Below are positions 24,235-32,305 of a DNA stretch of 64,000 bases, piece after piece. Location: positions 62,001 to 126,000 of the forward strand of contig CAZQJC010000039.1 of NCBI GenBank assembly GCA_964593795.1, written 5' to 3'. A program made the translations under genes and the position numbers. Source of the DNA: JAHFDS01 sp964593795 (lineage in GTDB: Bacteria; Myxococcota_A; Polyangia; JAHFDS01). The stretch's first letter is position 1, and the number at the start of each line of letters is the position of its first letter. Below the pieces are notes generated by a model. The model ran no database searches, was not told where the DNA came from, and saw only the letters and a list, made by a program, of their open reading frames with translations.

Positions 24235-25146
24235 ATGGAACCTCGAGCGATCCAGCAGGCACTCTCCACCCTCGGCTACGACGCCGGCGCCATCGACGGC
24301 GTGCTCGGCGCCCGCACCCGGGGCGCCCTCATCCGCTTCCAGTCCGACCTGGGCCTCGCCGCGGACGGCCGAATCGGCCCCCGCACCGCCAGCGCGCTCA
24401 AGGCCCTGTCCGACCGGCTGGCCAGATCGGCGGCCCCGACGGGGCTCGGCCACCTGAGCCGGTGGCGCCTGACCCACTACGTGATCGCCGAGGAGCCGGC
24501 GAAGGGCCGTCCGGTGGTCCCCGTGCTCGACGCCCAGGGCGATGTCATCGCGCGCGTGGACGCGCGCTTCTTCTGCGACCTCGCGCTACAGGGATCCGGC
24601 CGGCTGCGCGACGGACGCCTGCTCAACGTGACGGGCCAGTACGCGAGCGTCACCGCCTATCCCGAGTACCTCCACGTCCTCGACACGGCGCGCCGGGTGC
24701 TGTCCGCACACATCGGCTACGCGGGGATCCGTCTCGTCGGCGGTCGGATCAGTGAGGCCCTGACCTTCTCGGTCGTGCCGCCCGAGCGCGCGGGCAAGGG
24801 CTGGACGATCCAGCACGGCATCCCGTGCGATCCGTTCCGCACGCTCGCCGCCGACCTCGGCGCCTACGCCACGTCCGATCCCCGGTTCAAGGGGCGGGGC
24901 GGCCTGGTGCCCGCCGGCACCCGCGCCTTCGTCCTCGAGCTCGCCGGCGTCAAGCTGCCCGACGGCACCACGCACGACGGCTGGTGCGTCGTCAACGATA
25001 CCGGCGGCGCGATCTACGGCGCCCACTTCGATGTGTTCGCGGGCACACGCGCGCTCGCGAAGCAGGTCCGCTGGCCTCGGATCGGGCACGTGTGGTTCGA
25101 GAGCAGCGAAGAGCGCTGCCCCCGCGACTACAGCCTTGGTCTGTAG
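24235..25146 (+). CDS. Endolysin: peptidoglycan-binding domain plus 3D (MltA-like) domain
   Basis: A 303-residue protein. Residues 3-60 are a PG_binding_1 domain (AIQQALSTLGYDAGAIDGVLG, then TRGALIRFQ). The C-terminal part (about 205-285) has the 3D-domain signature with TRAFVLELAG, then VVNDTGGAIYGAHFDVFAGT, whose Asp residues occur in MltA-like lytic transglycosylases. It should cleave the cell wall at lysis. There is no signal peptide, so it needs a holin (candidate at 30501-30956, not adjacent). ATG 24235 follows the border element directly with no Shine-Dalgarno; an in-frame ATG at 24154 would place 27 residues across the regulatory element and is less likely. Confidence 0.82.
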   Translation: MEPRAIQQALSTLGYDAGAIDGVLGARTRGALIRFQSDLGLAADGRIGPRTASALKALSDRLARSAAPTGLGHLSRWRLTHYVIAEEPAKGRPVVPVLDAQGDVIARVDARFFCDLALQGSGRLRDGRLLNVTGQYASVTAYPEYLHVLDTARRVLSAHIGYAGIRLVGGRISEALTFSVVPPERAGKGWTIQHGIPCDPFRTLAADLGAYATSDPRFKGRGGLVPAGTRAFVLELAGVKLPDGTTHDGWCVVNDTGGAIYGAHFDVFAGTRALAKQVRWPRIGHVWFESSEERCPRDYSLGL

Positions 25147-25288
25147 TTCACGAATGATCTGGCGGAAGGCCGACCTGTTCCACAACCGCGATCGCCGGAT
25201 ACCAGCGGCTCGTCGTCCGCGCCATCGAGGAACGCGCTGGGAGGGCCACAAGGGTCGGGCAGTGAACAGTCGGTCCCGAGCCCAGCAC

Positions 25289-25765
25289 CTATCCGGCGCG
25301 AGCCTGCAGGTACTTCAGGCTCGCCGGGACATCACGGATGATGCGCAGCAGCGCATCCATTGCAGCCGTCTGGACGTTCCGGCCGGCCTCCCAACGCGAG
25401 ATGGTGTTCCCGCCGAGCCGCAGGAGGTGCGCCAGCTCTGCCTGCGTGAAACCGAGCTTCTCACGCAGCGCCCGGATCTCGGCCCCGCCGAGCAGGCGGT
25501 ACTTGGCCCGGTAGATCTCGAGGGCGCGCTCGTCGAGCTTCCGCCAGTCCTCGTAGCGCAGCAGGATCTCGCGGCACTTTGGACAGCGGAGGTGGGTTGA
25601 GTCGGGCACCACGACCTCCTCGGCGTTGATCCGAGCGGTCAGGCGTCCGCGAGCATCCTTCATCTTGGTCCCACACTGCGGGCACGCGTCCGCCGGAAGC
25701 GAACGACCCGCTCGAGCCACCTTCTTACGCGTCGTCGTCCTGGTCGTCGTCATCGCTGTCCTCAT
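25289..25765 (-). CDS. MqsA-like antitoxin: zinc ribbon plus XRE HTH
   Basis: 158 residues (154 if the internal ATG at 25753 is used). Two CxxC pairs (CPQC at 28, CPKC at 61) form a zinc domain, followed by a C-terminal XRE HTH with ALREKLGFTQAELAHLLRLG and NTISRWEAGRN, the architecture of MqsA. MqsA neutralises MqsR and represses the operon. It overlaps the toxin gene by 41 bases, toxin first, as in mqsRA loci. Convergent with the endolysin, 142 bases from its stop. Confidence 0.82.
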   Translation of the reverse strand: MRTAMTTTRTTTRKKVARAGRSLPADACPQCGTKMKDARGRLTARINAEEVVVPDSTHLRCPKCREILLRYEDWRKLDERALEIYRAKYRLLGGAEIRALREKLGFTQAELAHLLRLGGNTISRWEAGRNVQTAAMDALLRIIRDVPASLKYLQARAG

Positions 25766-26051
25766 GGCACGAGATCACCACGCAGTCATCGCGCAGGATC
25801 AGCTTCAGGTAGATGACCAGGTGGGCGACCTGCGGCTTGAACACGTACATCCACTCGCCCGTGGCCACCGATGAGAAGCGACGGACGAAGTCGTCGCCCT
25901 CCAGATCCGCGAGCAAATCGCAGAGGTCCTCTCGATCCATCGCCAGCTCCAGGAGCTCCATCTCGCGTCGAGCCTTGTTCGTGATCTCGACGCGGCGAGA
26001 TCGGGCGAACTCCCGGATTCGAGCCAGGATGCGTGGTAGCCAGCGCGGCAT
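25725..26051 (-). CDS. MqsR-family-like toxin (mRNA interferase type)
   Basis: A 108-residue protein. The sequence pattern EITNKARREMELL, then REDLCDLLADLEGDDF, GEWMYVFKP, YLKLILRDDCVVISCHED matches MqsR-family toxins, which have a RelE-like fold and cut mRNA. The acidic tail DSDDDDQDDDA is an extension. It is first in a two-gene operon with the zinc-ribbon/HTH antitoxin. The region before its start (26052-26100) has an AT-rich patch (ATGCATATGG) and AGGTT...AGCCT, a weak likeness to an MqsA operator. On a phage it may exclude competing phages or stabilise a carried element. Confidence 0.78.
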   Translation of the reverse strand: MPRWLPRILARIREFARSRRVEITNKARREMELLELAMDREDLCDLLADLEGDDFVRRFSSVATGEWMYVFKPQVAHLVIYLKLILRDDCVVISCHEDSDDDDQDDDA

Positions 26052-26125
26052 GGCCCTTCATCTCACATCAAGGCTACTATGCATATGGTGAACCTGCAAC
26101 GATGAGCCGGCGCATGCCAACCTGG

Positions 26126-26332
26126 CTACCTGCTGAGCGCCTTGCGCGAACGAACCACGGCAAGGGCTTGCTCGAGGACGGTCTCGATCCTGTCAGCGCT
26201 GAAGTCTCGAACGGCAGTATCGAGTCGCATGATCTCGCTGTGGCTCTCGGGGCCGCGGCGCAGGTACACCGGCCCATCGTTCTCGGTGCTCACTTCGACC
26301 AGGACTTCGAAAGACCTCTCTCGTGCACCCAT
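26126..26332 (-). CDS. Small conserved-looking protein, unknown
   Basis: A 68-residue protein with an N-terminal beta hairpin (FEVLVEVS...GPVYLRRG) and C-terminal helix (ADRIETVLEQALAVVRSRKAL). A strong ribosome site (GGAGGAGATC) precedes the ATG. It lies between the nuclease and the toxin gene. Fold resembles small inhibitor or trypsin-co-occurring (TCO1-like) domains; no firm assignment. Confidence 0.55.
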   Translation of the reverse strand: MGARERSFEVLVEVSTENDGPVYLRRGPESHSEIMRLDTAVRDFSADRIETVLEQALAVVRSRKALSR

Positions 26333-26356
26333 GATCTCCTCCAGAGTCTGGGAACG

Positions 26357-27178
26357 TCAGCGCCACGCCCGGGCGCGCGTGGTGCTCAGCTTCACCAGCC
26401 GCTCCCCTGCCGCTTCCATCGTGTGGGCCGGGCAGATCGGCCGGTAGGAGCAGAAGTCGCAGAAGCGCGTCACTACCGGCTGCGGGTCGGGTGCGTTTGC
26501 GCGCTCGGCGGCCTCGTTGATCCAGGCGACGAACCAGGCGCGCACGCCGTCGCGGATCTCCTCGGCGAGCGTGGCGCGGCCCCAGACCACCTCGGCGTCG
26601 CCGATGAAGTGGATGGCCGGCCAGACCTTCTTCAGCCTGGGGAAGTGCGCGAGCGCCATCACCGCGTAGCTCCGCAGCTGGGCCGCGTGCCACTTGAGGT
26701 CGGACTTCTTGCCGGTCTTGTGGTCGACGATCGCGACGCGATCGTCGGCGAGCACGAAGCCGAGATCCCAGGCGCCGCGGAAGAACACGTCCCTGGCGTG
26801 GAACTCGGTGGGGGAGAGCCCGGTGGTGAGGCCGAGCTTGGCCTCGCAGAGCTCGCGCGTGATGGCGCTCCGGGCGCGAAAGCGCGCGAGGGTCTCCATG
26901 AAGGCACGCATGCCGGCGACGAACCGCTCGATGCCGGCGCGTTCCTCGGGGCTGAGGTGATGCTCCCCGGTCGCACCCTCGATGGCCTGCTCCATGGTCT
27001 CGCCGCGCTCGAGGCGCTCGAGCACGCCGTGCGCACCGACACCGACGCGCGTGACGAGCGTCGGGCGCTCGGGCAACCGATCGCGGTACTTGTACTTCCA
27101 GGCCAGCGGACACGTCTTCGTGAGCTTGGCCTTGGTGACGGACCACGGAGCGAGCGCGAGCGCCTGTGCGGAGAACAT
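26357..27178 (-). CDS. RecB/Cas4-like PD-(D/E)XK exonuclease
   Basis: A 273-residue protein. RGAWDLGFVLADDRVAIVDH continuing into KTGKK gives Asp...Asp-x-Lys active-site residues, followed by the QLRSYAVMAL helix with the conserved Gln/Tyr of RecB nucleases. The C-terminal cysteines FCDFCSYRPICP, with an earlier Cys near residue 23 (TCPLAWKYKY), fit an iron-sulfur cluster like Cas4/AddB. It probably processes DNA ends in phage recombination together with the SF2 helicase upstream. The start ATG is at 27178, after the methylase stop. Confidence 0.85.
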   Translation of the reverse strand: MFSAQALALAPWSVTKAKLTKTCPLAWKYKYRDRLPERPTLVTRVGVGAHGVLERLERGETMEQAIEGATGEHHLSPEERAGIERFVAGMRAFMETLARFRARSAITRELCEAKLGLTTGLSPTEFHARDVFFRGAWDLGFVLADDRVAIVDHKTGKKSDLKWHAAQLRSYAVMALAHFPRLKKVWPAIHFIGDAEVVWGRATLAEEIRDGVRAWFVAWINEAAERANAPDPQPVVTRFCDFCSYRPICPAHTMEAAGERLVKLSTTRARAWR

Positions 27179-27180
27179 AC

Positions 27181-27978
27181 CTATCCCGCCTTTCCGCGCT
27201 CGAGCTCCAGAGTAGGCGGTGCCTCTGACGCGATCCGCGTGCTCTGCGCGAACGCGGGCGCCCACGCGGCCTGGGCAACGCGGGCGTTGGCCCGGTCGGC
27301 GTAGAGCGGCAGCTGCTCGAACCCGATGTACCGGCGGCCCAGGCGGAAGCAGGCCTCGGCGGTGGTGCCGGAGCCGGCGAAGGGATCGACGACGAGATCC
27401 CCCGGGCGTGTCGCCATGCGCAGCATGCGCTCGACGACCCCGAGGTTCTTCTGGCATGGGTGGGTGCGCCGTGCGGGCGGCGTGTAGGGCCACACGTTCG
27501 AGAGCTGGCGTCCCTGCTCGCGCCGCATGCCCGCGTAGTCGAAGTGCCAGCCGTGCCCGGAGGGCGACGCCCAGATCACGTACAGCGTCCGCTCGTAGAG
27601 GATCCGGTGCGAGACCGCAAAGCCGTTCTCCTTGACGAGCGTGATGGTGTTCAAGATGCGCGCGCCCGCAGCCATCAGGCGCACGCCGACATCGAACAGG
27701 TTGTGCCAGGTGCCGAAGACGAACAGCGTCCCCGAGGGCCTGAGGATGCGGAGCGCCGCGGACAGCCAGGGGGCGTTGTCGATCTCGTCCCAGGCCATCT
27801 CGTCCGTGCGCGCGAGCCGGCCGTGCTGGAGAAGCCGGCCGCCGTTCCGCAGGTTGAAGGGCGGGTCCGCGAGCACGCAGTCGACCGACTCCGTGGGCAG
27901 CTCGGACATCGCCTGGACGCAATCGGTGCAGTGCGTCCGGCCCTCGGACCACGATCCCTCTGGCGCCAGGTGGGTCAT
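27181..27978 (-). CDS. DNA methyltransferase, beta class, second copy
   Basis: A 265-residue protein. ADPPFNL at about residue 37 (motif IV) and VVDPFAGSGTT near 200 (motif I); order IV-I makes it beta class, similar to M.MboII/CcrM-like N6-adenine or N4-cytosine enzymes. Shorter than the methylase at 17505-18611 and not closely alike outside motifs. ATG 27978 overlaps the sigma-like gene stop. Probably an anti-restriction or epigenetic function. Confidence 0.88.
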   Translation of the reverse strand: MTHLAPEGSWSEGRTHCTDCVQAMSELPTESVDCVLADPPFNLRNGGRLLQHGRLARTDEMAWDEIDNAPWLSAALRILRPSGTLFVFGTWHNLFDVGVRLMAAGARILNTITLVKENGFAVSHRILYERTLYVIWASPSGHGWHFDYAGMRREQGRQLSNVWPYTPPARRTHPCQKNLGVVERMLRMATRPGDLVVDPFAGSGTTAEACFRLGRRYIGFEQLPLYADRANARVAQAAWAPAFAQSTRIASEAPPTLELERGKAG

Positions 27979-28280
27979 GTCGGCTCCGCAGCGTCGAGCT
28001 CGAGGAGCTCGCGAAGGCCGGCGAGCGCCCGCTCCTCGATCGCGCGCACGTCGCCAGCGGTGATGCCGAGGATCTCGGCGATCTCCTCGGGCGTGTGCGC
28101 GCCATCGTCGGCGGCGTCGAGCGCGCACGAGTACACGAACGGCTCGCGGTCCCGGCTATCCGCCGCGAGGTGGAAGCGACAGTCCGGGAACGGACAGGGC
28201 CTGGGTAACGCGGCGCAGCCTCCGCGGACGGTGGGACGGCTCGGGGTCTCGGGGAGGATCTGCAGGTGCACGGCGCTCAT
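27975..28280 (-). CDS. Sigma-70 region 4-like HTH protein with Cys cluster
   Basis: A 101-residue protein. Cysteines in CAALPRPCPFPDCRF and YSCALD (possible zinc or iron site) precede an HTH that reads like sigma region 4.2: HTPEEIAEILGITAGDVRAI, then EERALAGLREL. Phages use such proteins to redirect host RNA polymerase or regulate late genes. It is coupled (ATGA) to the SF2 helicase upstream and to the methylase downstream. A partner supplying sigma region 2 might be the protein at 34029-35459. Confidence 0.72.
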   Translation of the reverse strand: MSAVHLQILPETPSRPTVRGGCAALPRPCPFPDCRFHLAADSRDREPFVYSCALDAADDGAHTPEEIAEILGITAGDVRAIEERALAGLRELLELDAAEPT

Positions 28281-29722
28281 GGGCTCGGCTCCGAGACGGT
28301 TGGGATCTGTTCGCCGCGGTAGAAGACCTTCACCGAGCCGGCGAGCTGGTAGGTGCGCAACCGGCGCAGGCTGTGCCGCGCCAGGTAGCGGTGGGTGAGG
28401 TCGGCGAAGTCCACGACCGAGAGCACGGAGGCGCGCTTGCCGGTGCGCATGCCGCGGCCGATGCGCTGGATGGTCTGGATCTCGCTCTTGCCCCCGCCCG
28501 CGAGGAGCAGCGCGTCGATCCCGGGCAGATCGATGGCCTCGTCCAGGATCTCGGAGGCGCAAAGGCAGCGCAGCGCCCCGGCGCGGAAGCGGTCGAGCGC
28601 GTCCTTGCGTGCGCCGGCGCCAAGCCCGAGACCCCAGATGAACTCCGCGGCGATGCCAGCCTCGCCAAGCAGTCCGCACAGGTTCCGGCCATGGTCGATC
28701 TCGCGCACCAGGATGAGGACCTGGAGGCCCTGGTCGAGGAAGCGCCGGGCGTGCGCGACGACGACCTGGTTCCGCGGGACGCACTCCACGATGCCGGCGC
28801 GGTACGCGGCGGGGTAGCTGGCTCCGCGGGGCACGAGGGGCGCCTCGATCGGCACGAACTCCACGACTGGCTGCACGAGCACGCCGGTGCGGATGAGCTC
28901 CCGGGCCGAGACCTCGTAGATGACGGGACCGATCGCGCCGAGCGTCTTGAGATCGGCGTTGTCGGACCGGCCCGTGGGCGTGGCCGACAGACCAACGCGG
29001 TACGGCGCGGGGCAGGCCATCAGCACCTGGAACGCCCGGTTGGACGCGCCGTGGTGGACCTCGTCGGCGATGAGGACCTGGCGCGAGCGCAGGAACGCAC
29101 GGGCCCTCGGGGTCTGGAGCTGGGCCCCGAGCGTCGCGATCGAGCCGACCACGATCTGCTGCTCCTCCCACTCGCCGTCCCCGATGCAGCCGATCGGGGC
29201 GCCAAGGTGGCGCACGAGCACGTCACGCGTCTGGTGGAGCAGGTCCTTCGAGTCGGTGAGGACGAGCGCGGGCAGCCCGAGCTGGGACATGAGCCCCGCC
29301 GCGAGGACGGTCTTGCCGCCACCGGTCGCGATCTTGAGGATGCCGCGGCGCTCGAGGATCGCGCGCCCGATGCCCTCGCGCTGGTAGTCGCGGAGATCTC
29401 CGGGGAGGTCTCGCAGCGCCGGCGCGGCGTGGCGTGGGGCCGGATACTCCGTGCGATCCCGGATCTCCACCGGGGTGCCCGCCTCGATGAGGGCCCGGTG
29501 CACGATCGGCACAAGCCCCGCGGGGAACAGGTTGTCCGTGGGCAGGAACAGATGACAGCGGCCGTCCCACCTGCGTGACCCGTCGCTGCGCTGGGTCTGG
29601 TAGCTCTTCGTGAAGCAGGCGCCCTTGACCGGATACGAGGTCACGCGCCGCACGACCTCCTCGGGGAAGTCGCCCTGGAGCTGCGCGAACTGGTTCCTGA
29701 TGACGAGGGTCGCCATGCGCAT
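28277..29722 (-). CDS. SF2 DEAD/DEAH-box DNA helicase (UvsW/XPB-like)
   Basis: A 481-residue protein: motif I ATGGGKT (132-138), motif II ADEVHH (219-224), SATPTG (motif III), and motif VI QRIGRGMR near 425. An N-terminal 100-residue domain before the helicase core resembles UvsW. T4 UvsW unwinds recombination intermediates and R-loops and is needed for the origin-to-recombination replication switch; a similar role with the RecB-like nuclease is plausible. The start is ATG 29722 (TGATG overlap) or ATG 29716. Confidence 0.88.
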   Translation of the reverse strand: MRMATLVIRNQFAQLQGDFPEEVVRRVTSYPVKGACFTKSYQTQRSDGSRRWDGRCHLFLPTDNLFPAGLVPIVHRALIEAGTPVEIRDRTEYPAPRHAAPALRDLPGDLRDYQREGIGRAILERRGILKIATGGGKTVLAAGLMSQLGLPALVLTDSKDLLHQTRDVLVRHLGAPIGCIGDGEWEEQQIVVGSIATLGAQLQTPRARAFLRSRQVLIADEVHHGASNRAFQVLMACPAPYRVGLSATPTGRSDNADLKTLGAIGPVIYEVSARELIRTGVLVQPVVEFVPIEAPLVPRGASYPAAYRAGIVECVPRNQVVVAHARRFLDQGLQVLILVREIDHGRNLCGLLGEAGIAAEFIWGLGLGAGARKDALDRFRAGALRCLCASEILDEAIDLPGIDALLLAGGGKSEIQTIQRIGRGMRTGKRASVLSVVDFADLTHRYLARHSLRRLRTYQLAGSVKVFYRGEQIPTVSEPSP

Positions 29723-30102
29723 CAGCCCAGGGACCAGGACGCCTCCCGCCGCCGCCGGGCCAGGAGGTCGTCGAGGGAATCCGCATCCGTCGATGGTGAG
29801 CCGGTGGTCTTGGCCAGCTGCTCCAGCTCGGCGAGCCCGCGGGTGACCTCGGCGGGTGGTCTGGGCGCCGGCCTCGGGTTCGGGCGTCGCTCGTAGCCGC
29901 GCGCGACGAGCTCGTCGACCTTCTCGCGCGCTCGCTGCCGCGCGCGTTCCGCGTCACGGTAAGTGAAGGTGCGCGCGTCCGAGCTCTTCGGGTTCTCCCA
30001 GCGGTAGAGGACCTCGAAGAGGCCATCGTCACGCTCGGTCACGGCGACCTGGTACTGGGCCCGCGGACCCTTGGAGAGGTACTGATCGACGAGCGTCTTC
30101 AC
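29722..30102 (-). CDS. WGR-like small protein, unknown
   Basis: A 126-residue protein. Residues 15-75 (YQVAVTERDDGLFEVLYRWE, then a charged strand and helix ending in VARGYERRP) resemble a WGR-type nucleic-acid-binding domain; the rest is Pro-rich and disordered, ending in a helical LDDLLARRRREASW. The start is GTG 30102 by GTGA overlap with the upstream gene. Coupled to the helicase, so perhaps an accessory factor. The domain call is tentative. Confidence 0.55.
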   Translation of the reverse strand: MKTLVDQYLSKGPRAQYQVAVTERDDGLFEVLYRWENPKSSDARTFTYRDAERARQRAREKVDELVARGYERRPNPRPAPRPPAEVTRGLAELEQLAKTTGSPSTDADSLDDLLARRRREASWSLG

Positions 30103-30497
30103 GCGAGCACCTCGTCGGGCACCAGGAACGGCTCGCCCGCGGCGAGGTAGTGCTCGAGGTACGCGCCGCGCAGGCGCGCGACCCTGGGGTTGCCGAACGC
30201 GCGATCGAACGCGACGCCCCACGTCGCACCGCCAGGCTCCTCCCAGTGCAGCAGCACCTGCTCGAGACGCGCGTGCCGCTCGAACAGCCGGCCGAGCCGC
30301 CGCGCCAGCGTCTCCATGCAGCGCGTGTTCTGGCCAAGGTGGCAGCCACCGTCCCGGAGGCACGCGAACGGGCGCAGCCTGGGGTGCGGACGGATGAGCG
30401 GCGGGCACTCCGGGAAGAGCGCCTCGAGCGGCAGGAGCAGCGTCCGCCCGGAGAGCAACCTGCCCATTCTCGGCAGCACGCGCGGCACGGCCGACAT
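30099..30497 (-). CDS. Phage protein, unknown function
   Basis: A 132-residue basic protein with two cysteines (CLRDGGCHLGQNTRC gives three in 15 residues), possibly metal-binding, followed by a helical region (LARRLGRLFERHARLEQVLL). Not recognised. It starts three bases after the holin-candidate stop and is coupled to the next gene. Confidence 0.5.
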   Translation of the reverse strand: MSAVPRVLPRMGRLLSGRTLLLPLEALFPECPPLIRPHPRLRPFACLRDGGCHLGQNTRCMETLARRLGRLFERHARLEQVLLHWEEPGGATWGVAFDRAFGNPRVARLRGAYLEHYLAAGEPFLVPDEVLA

Positions 30498-30500
30498 CGC

Positions 30501-30956
30501 CTATGCCTGCGGCGGCGTGGGAGTGGACGAAGGCGGTGGCGCGCTCGCGGGCGGCGCGGCCTCGGCGGGGCTGCCACCCGACGGTCCGGCGAGGCCGTAG
30601 CGCTTCGCGAGCTCGTGACCGAGGATCGAGAGCAGACCGGAGGCGCCGACCACGACGGCCTGGCCGGGGTTCGCGCCGCCGTGGACCGCCGCGATGACGC
30701 CGGCCAGCGCACCGAACGACGCGACGATCATCGTCCGTGCCAGCCTCGGCAGGCGCTGCCACCAGTTCGGGCCGTCACCATCGTCGCCCCAGCGCTTGAT
30801 GACCGAGACGACGACCGCGATGCCGAGGGCCAGAAGGCCGCTCAGGCCCACGATCTTGTAACTCGTGAGCGCGGTCGTGAACTGGTCCCAGGCAGACAGC
30901 ACGTCGGAAGGGTTGGCTGGGTCGGCCCGCACGGCCAGGATGAGCAGGATCGACAT
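30501..30956 (-). CDS. Holin candidate (small membrane protein)
   Basis: A 151-residue protein with hydrophobic segments at about 33-53 (VGLSGLLALGIAVVVSVIK), 74-93 (MIVASFGALAGVIAAV) and 99-115 (QAVVVGASGLLSILG), and a Pro/Ala/Ser-rich tail. A short hydrophobic N-terminus (MSILLILAVRA) may be a signal-like segment. Size and three-helix layout fit class I holins, which release the signal-less endolysin at 24235. A good ribosome site (GGGAGG) precedes the ATG. It is first after border element copy C. Other small membrane proteins are possible. Confidence 0.6.
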   Translation of the reverse strand: MSILLILAVRADPANPSDVLSAWDQFTTALTSYKIVGLSGLLALGIAVVVSVIKRWGDDGDGPNWWQRLPRLARTMIVASFGALAGVIAAVHGGANPGQAVVVGASGLLSILGHELAKRYGLAGPSGGSPAEAAPPASAPPPSSTPTPPQA

Positions 30957-30993
30957 GGTGGACCTCCCGGGGATGTCGGTTCCCCGGGGTCCC

Positions 30994-31018
30994 TCGCGCA
31001 GCGAGCGCTCGGGCCAAT
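30994..31018 (-). repeat. Repeated operon-border element, copy C
   Basis: Identical over 25 bases to copy A (7957-7981) on the minus strand, 38 bases before the holin-candidate start. The spacer to the gene contains CCCCGGGG dyads. It stands between the plus-strand metallopeptidase gene and the leftward operon, where transcription must restart, which supports a promoter or operator role. Confidence 0.72.
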
Positions 31019-31131
31019 TGCCCGACGCCTACCTTGCGCGTCGCGCAGATAGAAGAGACAGCTCAAGCGGCAGGGCAAATCGGCGCCCGCTCAGCAGAAG
31101 GGTCAGGGGCAGCGGTTACTCTCAGGGGGAC

Positions 31132-32046
31132 GTGGACCCGCAGGAGATCACGCCAGAGTTTGCGGAATCCCTTGCCGGCGGGCTCTGGGGCATTGCCTCG
31201 CGGCTGGACGATGCCGAGGGCATCGTGCGTGGCATTGCGGGTGGGCTCGAACAGGCGTTTGGGCTCGACTTCACGACGCTGCGGCTCATCTACTTCACGC
31301 CAACGTTCGAGGCCGACGTGCCCCGTTGGCAGAGCGCCCTGGGCCAGGCAACGGGTTTCTCCGACGGGCCGAACGGCACGGCAGTCGGCAAGACGTTCGG
31401 CTGGTGCACCGACGGGCGCTTCCACGCTGCGATTCTGATCCGGGAAGGCTTCCTCGCGGCTGCTGGAGGCATGAACAAGGTCGCTCTTGGGCTGATCGCA
31501 CACGAGCTTGGGCATGTGCACGACTACGCCAACAGGTTCCGGTTGAAGGGGCTCCCATCGAGGCTTGACGAAGAAGCGTTCGCCCAGGGACGGATCGCGA
31601 GAGCTGACCTGCTACTCGACTGGTCCTGGTCAGAGTACTTCGCCGACAGGTGCGGCGGAGTCATGTACGACGATCCCTTCGTGCTGGAGACGGCGCGCTC
31701 CTGCGTGCCGCTCCTGCTCGAAGGGCGAAGATCCGTGGGTGCTGCATTCTTCCGGATGTTGTCTGGTTCAGGCCTCTGGGCTGCTCTCTCAGGGACACAC
31801 GTCACCGCTGCCGGAGTGTGGTTGCTGCACGCAGCGCGTGTCGCAGCGTGCGCGGTCACCAGGCCTCAGGTCTGGCCGACTCTCGTCGAGATCATCCCGG
31901 ACAAGGATCTGCGCGTATTCATCGGCCGCATGTCCGCGGTCTTCGAGCCGATGTTCGGTGCGGGAGATGATGCTCGTGCCCAGCTTGAATCGCCTGCCTG
32001 CCGCGAACTCGTGCAGGCCGCGGCACGTCTCACCGCCGGGCAGTAG
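31132..32046 (+). CDS. Putative zinc metallopeptidase (HELGH), plus-strand moron
   Basis: A 304-residue protein. H124ELGH128 and a downstream Glu168 in WSEYFADR provide the three zinc ligands of a gluzincin-like peptidase. No signal peptide; a hydrophobic helical stretch near 230-260. The start is GTG 31132 with AGGGGGA just before it. It is the only plus-strand gene between 26 and 35.5 kb, less GC-rich than its neighbours, and followed 19 bases later by a convergent gene, so it is probably an inserted moron. It could cleave a host regulator or act in immunity; family not recognised. Confidence 0.68.
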   Translation: MDPQEITPEFAESLAGGLWGIASRLDDAEGIVRGIAGGLEQAFGLDFTTLRLIYFTPTFEADVPRWQSALGQATGFSDGPNGTAVGKTFGWCTDGRFHAAILIREGFLAAAGGMNKVALGLIAHELGHVHDYANRFRLKGLPSRLDEEAFAQGRIARADLLLDWSWSEYFADRCGGVMYDDPFVLETARSCVPLLLEGRRSVGAAFFRMLSGSGLWAALSGTHVTAAGVWLLHAARVAACAVTRPQVWPTLVEIIPDKDLRVFIGRMSAVFEPMFGAGDDARAQLESPACRELVQAAARLTAGQ

Positions 32047-32065
32047 CCCCGGTAGGCGAACGGTG

Positions 32066-32305
32066 TCACCGCCCTTGTCGGTCGCGCACGTAGAGGTGCG
32101 GCGCGCGCAGGGGAGACAGGTGGAGCTCAAGCGGAAGGGGCAGCTCGGCGCCGCAGTTACGGCAGACGCCGCGTACCGTGCCCGCCGGGTCCTGGATCAG
32201 CACCTTGGTGCGCACCTTGACGAGCCCGGCGCGGCTCCTCAGGATCTCGTTGCCGCAGCCCGGGCAGTAGAGGCTGAGGTCCTGCGCGCCGTTCAGAACG
32301 GACAC
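32066..32305 (-). CDS. Small zinc-ribbon protein (Com-like)
   Basis: A 79-residue protein with CPGC (about 14-17) and CRNC (about 48-51) knuckles in a single zinc ribbon, resembling phage Com-type translational regulators or generic zinc-ribbon proteins. The start is GTG 32305, overlapping the Cys-rich gene end by 13 bases. Last gene before the convergent metallopeptidase. Probably binds RNA or DNA; exact role unknown. Confidence 0.6.
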   Translation of the reverse strand: MSVLNGAQDLSLYCPGCGNEILRSRAGLVKVRTKVLIQDPAGTVRGVCRNCGAELPLPLELHLSPLRAPHLYVRDRQGR

